Positions 30,106 through 39,781 of a stretch of DNA of 64,000 bases are shown here, one piece after another. Below the pieces are notes generated by a model, which was given only the letters and a program-made list of their open reading frames with translations, ran no database searches and was not told the DNA's origin. The position numbers and the translations under genes are program-made. The DNA lies in contig DF239036.1 of NCBI GenBank assembly GCA_000507305.1, positions 400,405 through 464,404 of the forward strand, read 5' to 3'. This DNA comes from Breviolum minutum Mf 1.05b.01 (taxonomy: Eukaryota > Sar > Dinophyceae > Suessiales > Symbiodiniaceae). Each line of letters starts with the position of its first letter. The first letter of the stretch is position 1.

Positions 30106-30756
30106 AGTATCCACAGCCGTTTTTTTTCGTAAAGTTCAGGTGGCGTTGAGTTCGAATCCCATTTGGAGAGATCGAAATGGTCAACGCGTTGAATTGGAGA
30201 AAGGTGGGGAAATTTCCACCACCACCACCTGCCGTGTTTGTGTGTGAGAGTTGTAAATCTTGACTGATAGAAGCCTTGATTGAAGTTAGGGGTTTAAATC
30301 AATGTAGTTGCAGTTGCAGTACTATGTAACTGCTTTTTGCTTGATTGTGTGAACTATTTTCATTGATATGGGATCATTCGATTTCGAACTGGTAGTTATT
30401 AACTATTAATAATTGTTGTTTTATCGATCTATGTATATTATGCTTGCATTTTTTGTGTTTTACATAGTATCATTCAATTGCTAAGTGGTGGTTGGGACTT
30501 GTGTAGGCAAACTGTTTTAAACCGTTTACAGTACTGTATTGTTATCTTCAACCGTTCGCTGGTCGTTTCCAGTGGCGACATCCTATTTAGGCCAATATCC
30601 CCAAGGAGATACTCCGTTTCAAAAAAAAAGCAAGCTTAGTGCACTAAGCCAAACCCTCGGCCGATTGCATGACAAGATCCCTTACAACAATCAGGGTTCA
30701 CGATGAATATACCTTTTTATGGAGGGTTGTTGCACATCACCCTCAAAAAAGGTGGT
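30106..30756. other. No gene seen
   Basis: AT-rich. GAGTTCGAATCCC at 30148-30160 looks like a tRNA T-loop, but no cloverleaf can be drawn around it. No element family recognised. Confidence 0.5.
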
Positions 30757-30859
30757 CTAGGTGGTGGTTTCAAATATTTTTTCATTTTCACCCCTACTTG
30801 GGGAAGAGTCCCATTTTGACTAATATTTTTCAAACGGGTTGAAACCACCAACTAACTAG
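30757..30859. repeat. MITE family A, copy 7 (TSD TGGT)
   Basis: CTAGGTGGTGGTTTCAAATATTTTT and GGGTTGAAACCACCAACTAACTAG. TGGT flanks both sides (30753-30756, 30860-30863). The right terminus has ACTA doubled. Confidence 0.95.
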
Positions 30860-31023
30860 TGGTTCATTTTTGTTTCACTTATCTTTTCTGTTGTTGTGAT
30901 GCTTTTGCTGGGTTTGTGAAAGCCATGAATCACAAAGCGTCTATTGTAGTAGCTCCCTTAAGTCTAAGTGGAGTTCGTTTCCATTTGAAAAAAGGACTTG
31001 TACATTATAATTCCATCTTATTC

Positions 31024-31152
31024 CCTAGACATCCAGTCGTACCTTGTAAGGATCAATGTTTGAACCCCAGGAACATCTCCTTTTTGAAGGGTTTTAGGGG
31101 TTCCTTTCACACCGATCCTCATCCTCACCAGGTAGGACTGGAGGATTTCGGA
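31024..31152. repeat. MITE family H, copy 3
   Basis: CCTAGACATCCAGTCGTACCTTG..CCTTTTTGAAGGGTTTTAGGGG..CCAGGTAGGACTGGAGGATTTCGGAT. Confidence 0.8.
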
Positions 31153-31455
31153 TTGAAAGCACTCATAGGCTCCTGACCCGACCCCCAAGCACTCCCTAAG
31201 AACCTCAATGGTTTGTTGCGTGCTGATGTGGTACCGAATTTTTTCCAAAGTTGGTACCTGAGCTTAATGGTTAAAGAAGTTAAAGGTGGTTATGTGGTAC
31301 GCACACGAAAAAAAACCTTGGTACCCAAAGTTCATGGTTTTTCTTGTGCAACATCATTTTACCCAAACTTATCAAACTTACTAGCTAGTTAGCCAGTTCC
31401 ATGCCAGTTCCATCAGTTCCTCTCCTTTTTTCTTCCAAGAATACTCTATTATTAT

Positions 31456-31622
31456 GGCTTGTCAACCTACCACCCCCTAACATATCTCCCTCCAAAAAAA
31501 AACATGGTTTAATAGCCGGCCTTATGAAAGGAAACCAATGGTTTTCATAAGTCCTTATATATTAAGGCCGACTATGTCTGGGGTGGGAGAGTACGTCAGG
31601 GGGCGCGTAGGTTGACCACGGC
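31456..31622. repeat. MITE family L, copy 3
   Basis: GGCTTGTCAACCTACCACCCCC and GCGTAGGTTGACCACGGCT, with GGAAACCAATGGTTTTCATAAG inside. Confidence 0.8.
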
Positions 31623-31691
31623 TTCCAAGAGGTTCCAAACTGACGCCCTCCAAAATGAAGGTATGACTGGCGGATAGCGACAGGAAGACTA

Positions 31692-31826
31692 CTAGGGTGT
31701 TCATGGAAGTTACTAGCTATATATAGTTAGTAAGTTGGTTTATTTCACCTATTTATGGGATGTATCCAACCTACTTATATTGGGGCGAACTAATCCATTT
31801 ACTAAGTACCACGAGGATATCCAAGT
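31692..31826. repeat. MITE family D, copy 5
   Basis: CTAGGGTGTTCATGGAAGTTACTAG and TACTAAGTACCACGAGGATATCCAAG then TA. Diverged. Confidence 0.75.
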
Positions 31827-32079
31827 AGGGCGCAACCATCAGCAACTTTTTCAGATATCTATTTTTGCAAGTGTAGTTGGAGTGGGAAAACTGGAGGGTG
31901 AATTCTATGCCAACCTTTTTAAGCAATTAAGGAACAAAAATTGGTACTAATCATTTGGGGTACCTCGAATTTTTGCCATCAAAAAACTGGTCAAATTATA
32001 GCGACTTCAGCAGAGGTCACCCCCAAATGGTCGAAGGATATCATGTCTAAAATCTCCAACCAATTCAGCTTTTGAAATT

Positions 32080-32295
32080 GTAGGTGGTGGTTTCAATTTG
32101 TTTATAACTGTTGATATCTAAGTTACTTGGCCAATGGCTAAACTTTAAACTTTTTGGGATTACATATTTAGTAGAGAAGACAATGTTCAAACTTTTATTT
32201 CAGGGTCCATTGGCTAAGTGAGTTAACCCCTACCTGGGAAGATATCCAATTTGACTTGCGCATATTTTCAAGGGACTTGGTTCAACCACCATCTA
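32080..32295. repeat. Family A element split by a nested insertion
   Basis: GTAGGTGGTGGTTTCAATTTG at 32080 and CCCCTACCTGGGAAGATATCCAATTTGACTTGCGCATATT..GGTTCAACCACC at 32226-32290 are the two halves of one A element. About 110 bp separates them (32112-32222), starting ACTTGGCCAATGG and ending CCATTGGCTAAGT, itself an inverted repeat. Confidence 0.65.
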
Positions 32296-32397
32296 TATAT
32301 TTAAAAAATGTGTGAACTTTGAACCTGAAACCGACTTTGTCAAGTGTAAGTAGGAGACCCTTCCTGGATCCACCGGGATAAACTAACATGGCCATGG

Positions 32398-32560
32398 AAT
32401 ATTGCGCCCACCAAAAAACTGACCAACAAAAAAATCCAAGAAATCTCCAACATAACCCACTGAACTGACCCCTAAGCCTCTTTATCTAATAGCTCGATCG
32501 CACCTTAGTTAGGGGTCCGTTGGTAAAGTCCCATTCAAATTTGATGGATTAGTGGGTAAA
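32398..32560. repeat. Dispersed repeat X, copy 1
   Basis: TCCAAGAAATCTCCAACA..TATCTAATAGCTC..TTAGGGGTCCGTTGGTAAAGTCCCATTCAA matches 46030-46162. No inverted ends; possibly a worn older element. CGGGATAAACTAACATGGCC just upstream is an F end. Confidence 0.6.
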
Positions 32561-32677
32561 ACCTGGCCTCACTTTCCACAACACTGGTGGTTTAATAGTG
32601 ATCCTTATAATGGTTTATCATAATTCCCATATACCTGGATAGTATCAAAATAATCCCCTATAGACAAATTGTTTCAG

Positions 32678-32787
32678 GCGATGCACCCGTCTCCTTGGCC
32701 GATGGCGATGAGATTCTTCTCTTCACTGGTGCCACGGTGCGCCTTTTTGGATGGAATGGCCGGGTGTGGGTGGATGGTTTGGTTTCC
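32678..32787 (+). CDS. Exon candidate
   Basis: A pyrimidine-rich TTGTTTCAG ends at 32677. After it, frame 1 encodes DAPVSLADGDEILLFTGATV then RLFGWNGRVWVDGLVSV, a compact beta-rich run. A GT at 32788 (TTTCCGTGAAACC) could be the 5' splice site. GC is high relative to both sides. It resembles a small barrel-like domain segment by eye but I cannot name a family. Confidence 0.45.
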
Positions 32788-32837
32788 GTGAAACCTTTTT
32801 TTTTTTTGAACATCCATGGCAACCCACTTTACCTTCA

Positions 32838-32935
32838 CTAGGTGGTGGTTTCAGATGTTTTTCCTTTTCACCCCTATTAGGGGAAGATTCCCATTTCGAA
32901 TAATATTTTACAGACGGGTTGAAACCACCAACCAG
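32838..32935. repeat. MITE family A, copy 8 (TSD TTCA)
   Basis: CTAGGTGGTGGTTTCAGATG and GGGTTGAAACCACCAACCAG with TTCA on both sides (32834-32837, 32936-32939). Confidence 0.95.
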
Positions 32936-33047
32936 TTCATTTCTAGGGGTTTAAGTTATAAACCATATTTCTAGGTCTTAAAACCTGCTCATTGGAAATC
33001 AACCGGGGAGATGTGATGAACTCATGAGAATCTAGGGGCACCCTGGT

Positions 33048-33061
33048 ACCCCCCCCCCCCC
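33048..33061. repeat. Poly-C run
   Basis: About 13 consecutive C. Confidence 0.9.
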
Positions 33062-33187
33062 AATGCCAAAACTTCCCCCTTGAAAAAAGGCCCTAATAAG
33101 GCCTATTTGGGGACAATGGTGGTTGATAACTTCTTGATAAGGCCTCATTTGCTGCGGGGAGGTAGCATTCCAAGCGGAGGATCCAGA

Positions 33188-33285
33188 CTTGGATTTGTTT
33201 CAGGTGATGTTTTACTTTCTGCCATGGTAAATCACCATGCAGCCACCATTTGGCGAATATTTGTCATAGTTTCCAACCGCCAATC
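33188..33285. repeat. Family I element, copy 3
   Basis: CTTGGATTTGTTTCAGGTGATGTTTTACTTTCTGCCATGGTAAATCACC. The right end is diverged. Confidence 0.7.
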
Positions 33286-33649
33286 AGAGACAAGAGAAAA
33301 ACATCCTCAAGAAATTAAAGCTAGTGAAATCTTCTAGATCAGATGATGTCAGCCTGCTTGACAAAAAAGGGATTTATCACGAAATAGAGCATGAAAGAAA
33401 TGTTCAGTACCCTGCTTGATCTAGGGATTATCGAATACAAAACCTTACCATTGGGAAAATTGCCCATCATGAAATTCCTCAGGCTTCCAAATACCTTGTG
33501 ACCTTGTGAGGGAGATATTCGGAAACCCAAAAAAACCTACCCCAAAAGACCTTCTACCAAGGTTGGGCCATCTCCAAGTTCTGGAGTTAAAAAAATCCCT
33601 AAAAAAAAAGGCATTTTATTAGTGGGTAAATTTGGGGGGTTATCAGTCA

Positions 33650-33722
33650 TCAGTTATAAAAACCCTATAAGGGGAGTATTCTTGGAGTTATGGGCCCACC
33701 TTGTAAGGGCCCACCTTACACC
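33650..33722. repeat. Family C fragment with doubled end
   Basis: CATCAGTTATAAAAACCC..GGAGTTATGGGCCCACCTTGTAAGGGCCCACCTTACA: the terminus occurs twice in a row. Confidence 0.6.
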
Positions 33723-33816
33723 AGGGCAGCCTCTTTGGGGGATATGTTTTCTGGCGACTTTTGTCAAAACCTTGGAACCCAAATGACTGGCAGATGTCAT
33801 AAGATTTACCGAAGTT

Positions 33817-34067
33817 GGCCCTTATATACATAGGATATCAGATATGGAAGTTAGGATCAATGGTTGGGATCAATGGGTTATTTCATTGAACCTACTTATA
33901 AACGGGAGATATTTGGGCTTGTAGCCCACTGATCCTAACCGTCCTAACCTAACCTTTTCTTAACTTCCTGGGACATCCAAGTAGTTGATTGCCATTCAAG
34001 TGCAGATTTGTGAAGTGTACTGTACGTATAGTTATCATCATACAACCGGGCTGCTGTACAATTTATC
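33817..34067. repeat. Long direct repeat, left copy (contains D element)
   Basis: Starts GGCCCTTATATA and contains a D element (33831-33981) ending GGGACATCCAAGTAG. It continues TTGATTGCC..CAAGTGCAGA..GTATAGTTATCA to ATTTATC. The same order recurs at 34476-34697, 659 bp away, with roughly 10 percent difference by eye. Confidence 0.85.
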
Positions 34068-34098
34068 TAACCTCGGTTATCGCGTCATCCAAAATGTA

Positions 34099-34491
34099 AT
34101 GACATCCTGCCCAGCGCTGTTACACCGTCGTCATTTAGTTCAAGAGGTTGGAGCTCTCAATGAAATGGCAGAAGTACTCAGCGCATTCAACGAGGAGTAC
34201 AAGACTGGGGGCGACATCGGGTGGTACGGATTCTTGCGCAAAGGCCGCATGTCTTACACGGAACTAAATAGACGGGTGCCGATCATGCTTGGGTTCGTTG
34301 GCAGGCTTACAGAAAAGGCAGGATCCAAAACAGATCAGGGCTGGAAAGGCTTTGGAAAGATAGACGACGCTGTTTTCCAAGATCTGTATGGCGTCTACCA
34401 AAAATGCAAAGCTGAGCGTGATGCCATCAACAAGCCTCTTGGCGAAGAAGGAGCAGAAATGGCACTTTTCGAAACGGCCCTTATATACTAG
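34099..34491 (+). CDS. 130-codon ORF between long direct repeats
   Basis: ATG 34099; the frame is open from 33985 without ATG, inside the left repeat. It stops at TAG 34489-34491, 15 bp inside the right repeat, so both edges are defined by repeats and the native gene was longer. The product is soluble and helix-rich: ALNEMAEVLSAFNEEYKTGG, IGWYGFLRKGRMSYTELNRR, then LYGVYQKCKAERDAINKPLG. GC is above the flanks. I recognise no family. Confidence 0.5.
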   Translation: MTSCPALLHRRHLVQEVGALNEMAEVLSAFNEEYKTGGDIGWYGFLRKGRMSYTELNRRVPIMLGFVGRLTEKAGSKTDQGWKGFGKIDDAVFQDLYGVYQKCKAERDAINKPLGEEGAEMALFETALIY

Positions 34492-34697
34492 GATATCCCG
34501 TTGGAAGTTAGGATCAATGGTTGGGATCAATGGGTTATTTCATTGAACCTACATATAAACGGGATATATTTGGGCTTATAGCCCACTGATCCTAACCTTT
34601 CTTAACTTCCTGGGACATCCAAGTAGTTGATTGCAATCAAGTGCAGAGTTGTGAAGTGTATAGTATGTATAGTTATCAAGTTGCTGTATAAATTATC
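34476..34697. repeat. Long direct repeat, right copy (contains D element)
   Basis: GGCCCTTATATACTAGGATATC to AATTATC, including a D element at 34489-34623. Partner of 33817-34067. Confidence 0.85.
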
Positions 34698-34769
34698 AGT
34701 GGCTTAGTTTCCTATATGAGTGTAGCACTTGGTTTAAGCTCTACTGAATCTCTGATCCATTACCCAATA

Positions 34770-34872
34770 CGCAGATGCTCCATGTATGGATTATTTACCT
34801 GCATTTAGTGAAAAATGGCCACATTCAAGGGGGAAATGTAGGTAAATATTCCCATCCTATGGAGCATTTGGG
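34770..34872. repeat. MITE family B, copy 8
   Basis: CGCAGATGCTCCATGTATGGATTATTTACCTGCATTT and AATGTAGGTAAATATTCCCATCCTATGGAGCATTTGGG. Confidence 0.85.
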
Positions 34873-35261
34873 ATACCACTAGCTGGTAGCTGGGCGCCTT
34901 TTTTTAAGGTGAGATCCATTGGTTGATTGGAGCATGTTGAAGGTTTAAAACAGCCTTGCTGATGTGGTTTGTAAGTTGGAAAAACAACCCACCAAAAAAT
35001 AAGACAATAAAGATTTCTTCAGATGTTGAAAAACGGTATCATTTGGTTCATTTCAGAAAAACTCCTTAAAAGAAGCTCCACATTTGGTTCAGTGTTTTTT
35101 TTACGGTGACTTCCTGCCGACTGGCCAGGACTGTACACCCGATGGCCCTGAGAATTTGGGAACCTTGAAGTGGTGCCTTGGTTCAAAAAAAAAACACCCC
35201 AATTCGGATGAACATCGAACACAATAATGGAGGGTTGGTTCAGATGATTTTCCTTTCTAAA

Positions 35262-35331
35262 TGGGAAGATGTCCATTTTGACTTGCGCATATTTTTTTTT
35301 TAAAGTGGGTTAGTGAAAAACCACCAACTAG
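35262..35331. repeat. Family A fragment
   Basis: GGGAAGATGTCCATTTTGACTTGCGCATA..GTGGGTTAGTGAAAAACCACCAACTAG. The left arm is missing. Confidence 0.7.
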
Positions 35332-35353
35332 GAAACTTTAGAAACATAATCTG

Positions 35354-35442
35354 CAAGATGGGCCCCTGCCACTTTAACATGGGGTTACGACCCCCAAGTA
35401 GATAGCCCTTTAAATGGGCAACTGGTGACGGGGCGCACCTTG
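35354..35442. repeat. MITE family C, copy 13
   Basis: CAAGATGGGCCCCTGCCACTTTAACATGGGG and GGTGACGGGGCGCACCTTG. Confidence 0.75.
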
Positions 35443-35587
35443 TGGGTGAGCCGAACACCAACAAAGGTGTTCCGCAATGTGTCATGGTTCCATTCATCAT
35501 CATTCGGAGGTACCATCCATCATTCGGAAGCGACGTGAAATATAGTTCCCATAATACGCGTTGATGCTTTGTTTTTGCAAGTTCACT

Positions 35588-35700
35588 GATATGGTGGTTT
35601 CCGAAAATGGTGGCACCCCCAAATCATCCATTTTAGTAGGGTTTTCCATTATAAATCATCCATTTTGGGGTACCTCTATTTTTGGAAACCCCCATATAGT
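35588..35700. repeat. MITE family O, copy 1
   Basis: ATATGGTGGTTTCCGAAAATGGTGGCACCCCCAAATCATCCATTTTAG and CCATTTTGGGGTACCTCTATTTTTGGAAACCCCCATAT. Confidence 0.8.
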
Positions 35701-35862
35701 GAGTTGATGTTTCTAATGACAGCTGTGGGCAAAAAATGATCTCCATACCTGGATAATATCCTGATGGTTTGCATCTACTGATGATATTAGATGAGAAGTT
35801 CCATTAGTGGATGTATTTGTCAAAATGAGGTGCCTTAAGAATCAATCAAAACCAAACATGAT

Positions 35863-35972
35863 ACCATCCCTAAAACTAACATAGCACCCGCAAATGGATG
35901 GTTGGAATACTAGTTTCCTTTTGGGATGGCCTTTTATCAGGGGCGTTGGCTGTTAATTTTAGGGACAGTACA
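35863..35972. repeat. MITE family G, copy 5
   Basis: CCATCCCTAAAACTAACATAGCACC and GGCTGTTAATTTTAGGGACAGTAC; inside is GGATGGTTGGAATACTAGTTTCC. Confidence 0.75.
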
Positions 35973-36220
35973 TCTTTTCATGGCTTTGGAGGTGTATATT
36001 AGGTTGAATTGTCCAAACACTTTTTGTTTGTACCAATGCATATAGCTACTCCAAACTTGTGAGTTTCTTTTTTCACCATTGACACCATAGGAACCCCGTT
36101 GAAGGGAACATTGGCACCGTGATCTGCGTTTCACGCCGAGGCGTTTCATTCAAAACGAACGTCTCAAGGAATTGAAGTTGCTTGAGTGTTTTGGAGCCGT
36201 GATGGCAGGGGGGGGTGGAT

Positions 36221-36265
36221 CCCGTACCATCCATGTATGGTATATTTACCATACATGGATGATGT
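36221..36265. repeat. Family B short hairpin copy
   Basis: CCCGTACCATCCATGTATGGTATATTTACC followed directly by ATACATGGATGATG: the centre of B is deleted. Confidence 0.7.
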
Positions 36266-36404
36266 GCGATTGTGACATCCCATAATAGCTGGGGGCATAA
36301 GGCTCCTTTTTAACGGCTTATGACTTATGAAATAATACCTATATCTTTGGAAACTGTATGTCATCCCCGAATATAACCCAACCCGCAGGGTTGAAATAAT
36401 CACG

Positions 36405-36500
36405 GCTCAACTACAATTAACATGGAACCCTTTTAAAATCACCCAATCGAACAGGAAAATCATCTACAACCCAACTCTCCATCTTTTTTTTAGGGTTCAA
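36405..36500. repeat. Family G fragment
   Basis: CAACTACAATTAACATGGAACCC with a weak right arm. Confidence 0.35.
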
Positions 36501-36553
36501 AATCTGAATTTCCGAGGAGGAAAACTCGTAGATGAAAACTGTACACTGTCATC

Positions 36554-36636
36554 CCCATAGGATCCATGTATGGTATATTTCGCTACATAAAAATCAACCA
36601 AATGTAGGTAAATATACCATACATGGATCCTATGGG
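36554..36636. repeat. MITE family B, copy 9
   Basis: CCCATAGGATCCATGTATGGTATATTTCGCTAC and TGTAGGTAAATATACCATACATGGATCCTATGGG: almost perfect 33-bp arms. Confidence 0.95.
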
Positions 36637-36742
36637 CAATGGTTTTAAGGTTTTGATTACTGCTCAGTTGTTGTTTTTTTCTGGAAGCACTTCAAGGATA
36701 TGTTTCTTTTGCTGATGCCGAACCTGAGATTTTCAGCCCCTA

Positions 36743-36869
36743 CTTGGATGTCCCGTTGGAAGTTAGGATCAATGGTTAGGATCAATGGGTTATTTCATCT
36801 ACTTATAAAGGTTAGTATTCCTTGGGGTTATTTCACCCATTGATCCTAACTTCCTGAAACATCCGTTTG
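36743..36869. repeat. MITE family D, copy 6
   Basis: TA then CTTGGATGTCCCGTTGGAAGTTAGGATC and GATCCTAACTTCCTGAAACATCC. The GGATCAATGG subtype also occurs in the 34-kb direct repeats. Confidence 0.85.
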
Positions 36870-37307
36870 TAGAAAGATCATTTTTTTTCGTTTTTCGTTT
36901 TGGATACCAGTTTCAGGGAGGGTGCATCCGAAAGTATCTTGGTTGGTTGGCCTTAAAAGAAATGCCGTTTAAAAGAGGACCCGGTGCTAGACAATGACAC
37001 TCTACGATCTGCGCAAAGGTCGGGATGAAAATGGGTCGGTTGGGGGTCGATGACAAGGAAGGCAATGTTTGTTGGGAGAATAAGAATAGCGCTTATGTTC
37101 CCATATTTCACCATGGTTATTACAACGACTTACTACATGGGATGATCTTCCCACTAGATTCCCGTGATATTATTTTCTGACTTCGTAGTAATTAATGATT
37201 TTACACATGTCGTAGATAAGAGTGCCTGGCTTTAGCCAGGGGATTCTTAGTTCAACGAAGCCACGGGAAGACACCGAAACCAAAAAAGTGGTGTGAGGTA
37301 TTTTCCC

Positions 37308-37439
37308 TAGACATCCAAAATCCTCGAGTCATACCTGGTGAGGATGAGTAGGTGTGAAAGAAATCCCTAAAACCCTTCAAAAAGGAGATGTTCCGGGGGT
37401 TCAAACACTGATCGTTGCAAGGTACGACTGGATGTCTAG
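37308..37439. repeat. MITE family H, copy 4
   Basis: CCCTAGACATCCAAAATCCTCGAGTCATACC and GGTACGACTGGATGTCTAG. Confidence 0.9.
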
Positions 37440-37627
37440 TTGTTTTTGTTCATGAACATATCCCCAAATGTCAGGATTGCATAAAGGGTGGTGAATGATT
37501 GTAATTTAGCCCAAATTCTGTGAATAGAACGTGACAAAGAAAAATCCAAATGGATCTAAATGAGAACAACTCCCAAAGTCGAAAACATGGAAACTGGTTG
37601 ATTTCCAAGTGCAGAAGAAGCTAATTG

Positions 37628-37737
37628 CCCTCCCTGAAGCTAACATATCCCCTGAAAATAGACCCCTGGAAAAGGAGATTCCGGTATTGGAAACCTTTAT
37701 TTTCAGGGGTGAACATGTTAGTTTACTGGAGGGTAAC
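37628..37737. repeat. MITE family G, copy 6
   Basis: GCCCTCCCTGAAGCTAACATATCCCCTGAAAATAG and TATTTTCAGGGGTGAACATGTTAGTTTACTGGAGGGTA. Confidence 0.9.
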
Positions 37738-37851
37738 TGGCAGGAGTATTGAATCTTCAACATTTTTTGGTTGATGGGCTCCACCAAAACTACCCAGATG
37801 TCGGTGATTCTACTCCCTGGAAGTCAAATGAGCAGTGACCAGTTCACCCTG

Positions 37852-37982
37852 GTTGGTTGTTTGATATAAGGGATTGTACTACCCAAGTACATGGGGATTT
37901 TTTAATAAGCCAACATAAGGATTCCTATAAAGCAATCAATATAATTTATATTGGAATGTCAGCCAAGGATTTTGTTGCCGCT
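37852..37982. repeat. Dispersed repeat N, copy 2
   Basis: GGTTGGTTGTTTGATATAAGGGATTGTACTACCCAAGTACATGGGG..AATAAGCC..GGAATGTCAGCCAAGGATTTTGTTGCC. Matches 55574-55680. Confidence 0.7.
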
Positions 37983-38268
37983 GCTCAAACGTAGGTGATT
38001 CTATTGTGATTCTACATGTTTTTTTCCTAAGAATCCAGGTACGGTATATGTCCTAAGGAAGGGCCCCTTTGGGCCCCTACGTTCCTATTCTTTTCGTATG
38101 GGATTGGAACCCCAAAAATCCTGAGGGATGGGTATATTCTTAGGTTTTTTTTTGAGAGGATAATTGCTACAAGAAACATCCGGGGCGTATCCAACTTCAA
38201 TGTGCGTGCCTTTTTCCCAGACTTTTGTTGGGGCCTAAAGAGTGATCATTTTTTTGAGGTTTTTTGAG

Positions 38269-38417
38269 TTATGGCTCCCCCCAAGAAAAATAAGGGCTTT
38301 ATGATCAGGGCCTGTTAACCATTGGTTTCCCTTATTAATAACGCCTTATGAAACCCATATTTTTTTTTGGGGTGGGTGGGGTACGTTGGGGGAGGGGTAG
38401 GTTGACCAGCCATGATT
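38269..38417. repeat. MITE family L, copy 4
   Basis: ATGGCTCCCCCCAAGAAAAATAAGGGCTTTATG..ACCATTGGTTTCCC..GGGGTAGGTTGACCAGCCATG. Confidence 0.75.
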
Positions 38418-38540
38418 TAGGGAAGGTAAGGTTTAAAAATCACCTTGAAGGCTCCAAAATCCTATGTTTCTATAAAGGGCTCAGCTGCAGGGAAGCGATG
38501 AAATTCAGCTGCAGGGCATCTAAAATGCTTCAACCATGAA

Positions 38541-38762
38541 CTTGGATTCGTTGAGTTGGTGATGTTTTACTTTTTATCAAGGTAGCTTTTGGTAACCAAC
38601 ATAGCGATTGCTGGAATATCCTCTTTTTTTAATAGGAGATACATGGACTCAATCCGGGTCGACCGCCATTCCAGCAAGCTATGTTAGTTGATCCCGAAGT
38701 GTAAATCACCATCCACAATACCATTTGGGATGATATTTTTTTAATTGTTTTCCAAGCGTCCA
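38541..38762. repeat. Family I element interrupted by an F element
   Basis: CTTGGATTCGTTGAGTTGGTGATGTTTTACTTTTTATCAAGGTA is the left half of I. TAAATCACCATCCACAATACCATTTGGG at 38702 is the continuation. An F element fills the gap. Confidence 0.8.
38587..38701. repeat. MITE family F, copy 2 (nested in I)
   Basis: TTTTGGTAACCAACATAGCGATTGCTGGAAT and ATTCCAGCAAGCTATGTTAGTTGATCCCGAAGTG, with ACTCAATCCGGGTCGACC inside. Confidence 0.8.
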
Positions 38763-38858
38763 GCGATAGGGAGTGATTTGGAGCGATTTCCCCAAGGTTT
38801 CAATCAGCACATCACATCTTATTTTTATTCAATGTTTTTGTTGAGTGATACTGTTAAG

Positions 38859-38952
38859 AAAGAAATCCTGGGCCTCCTGGGATATATAAACCTTGCAAAT
38901 AATGGGATAAACTACCTCTTGACTGGTGCAGGATTTCTTCCATCAACAGTAT
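38859..38952. repeat. MITE family Q, copy 2
   Basis: AGAAAGAAATCCTGGGC..AATAATGGGATAAACTACC..GGTGCAGGATTTCTTCCATCAACAG. The middle matches Q copy 4. Confidence 0.75.
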
Positions 38953-39181
38953 TTACTTCGCCAAAACTTCTGGCACCAATCAATTTTAAAGAATCTTTCA
39001 AAAGGAGACTCAACTTCTAACCACCAACTTCTTTTGGAAGCTAGTGGTAAGTGCGCAGTGCTCTCGTTCTTTGGGATGTTTTGGAAATTAAGAATAAATC
39101 ATAATACAGTAAGTAGCCCCATGATCCCTCTAATAAGATCCCTAGATATAAATTCACTTGGATTGCATGTTCTATAACTAA

Positions 39182-39370
39182 GCTGTTTGTTTCACTCAAC
39201 AAAAACTTGAACTTCAAAATGACACGAAGGTGCCGAGATACCGTTGTTATTTTTTTTGTGCCGCCAAAATTCTCGAAGGCCGCGAGATAAAGACAGTAGC
39301 CCGAGGCCGCAGCGACAGTGGGAGATATGTGATAAACTCGCTGGTTTTTGGGGTTAGATGTAGACTTTAA
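39182..39370 (+). CDS. Exon-like island, 62 codons
   Basis: Frame 2 is open between TAA at 39179 and TAA at 39368 with no ATG needed for an internal exon. It encodes LELQNDTKVPRYRCYFFCAA then KILEGREIKTVARGRSDSGR and YVINSLVFGVRCRL. Composition is protein-like. The opposite strand is also open (117 codons), which lowers confidence. No family named. Confidence 0.35.
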   Translation, partial: AVCFTQQKLELQNDTKVPRYRCYFFCAAKILEGREIKTVARGRSDSGRYVINSLVFGVRCRL

Positions 39371-39781
39371 ACCTAAAGGCCTTGAAGCAAGCATCAGTAC
39401 AAGCTGGTTAAAAAATGGGGTGTAGGAAACCCCAAAAAAGATGGCCGAAAAGAAATGGTTAACTGGGGTGCAAAAATCTCACTTGTAGGGGCGGAGGGGC
39501 TCCATGAAATGATCTTTGCAGCTCCCCCTTAACGGGTCAAGCGTGTCCAGAGCAAGCGCACTAGCAGATCTGATGCGCAAAGAGACTATTCATTACATAG
39601 TCCTACGCAAAGGAAACCCATTGCAATGGACCTTTTGCTGAACTCTCATATCTATATACCCCCGGTTGTGGTAAGTGAGACCTGGGGCGGAGGATTTCAT
39701 TCTCCGAGTGGCCTGCGAGACAATGGATGGGAAGCCCAGCACTGATACTAGCAATATTTGCTCGTGGCAGTGCAGCATTCT

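Noticed and set aside
30120-30200. tRNA-like GAGTTCGAATCCC
   Set aside because: Only the T-loop-like string is present. No acceptor stem, D-arm or anticodon arm can be paired around it. The same holds for GTTCGAGTCCC near 50815.
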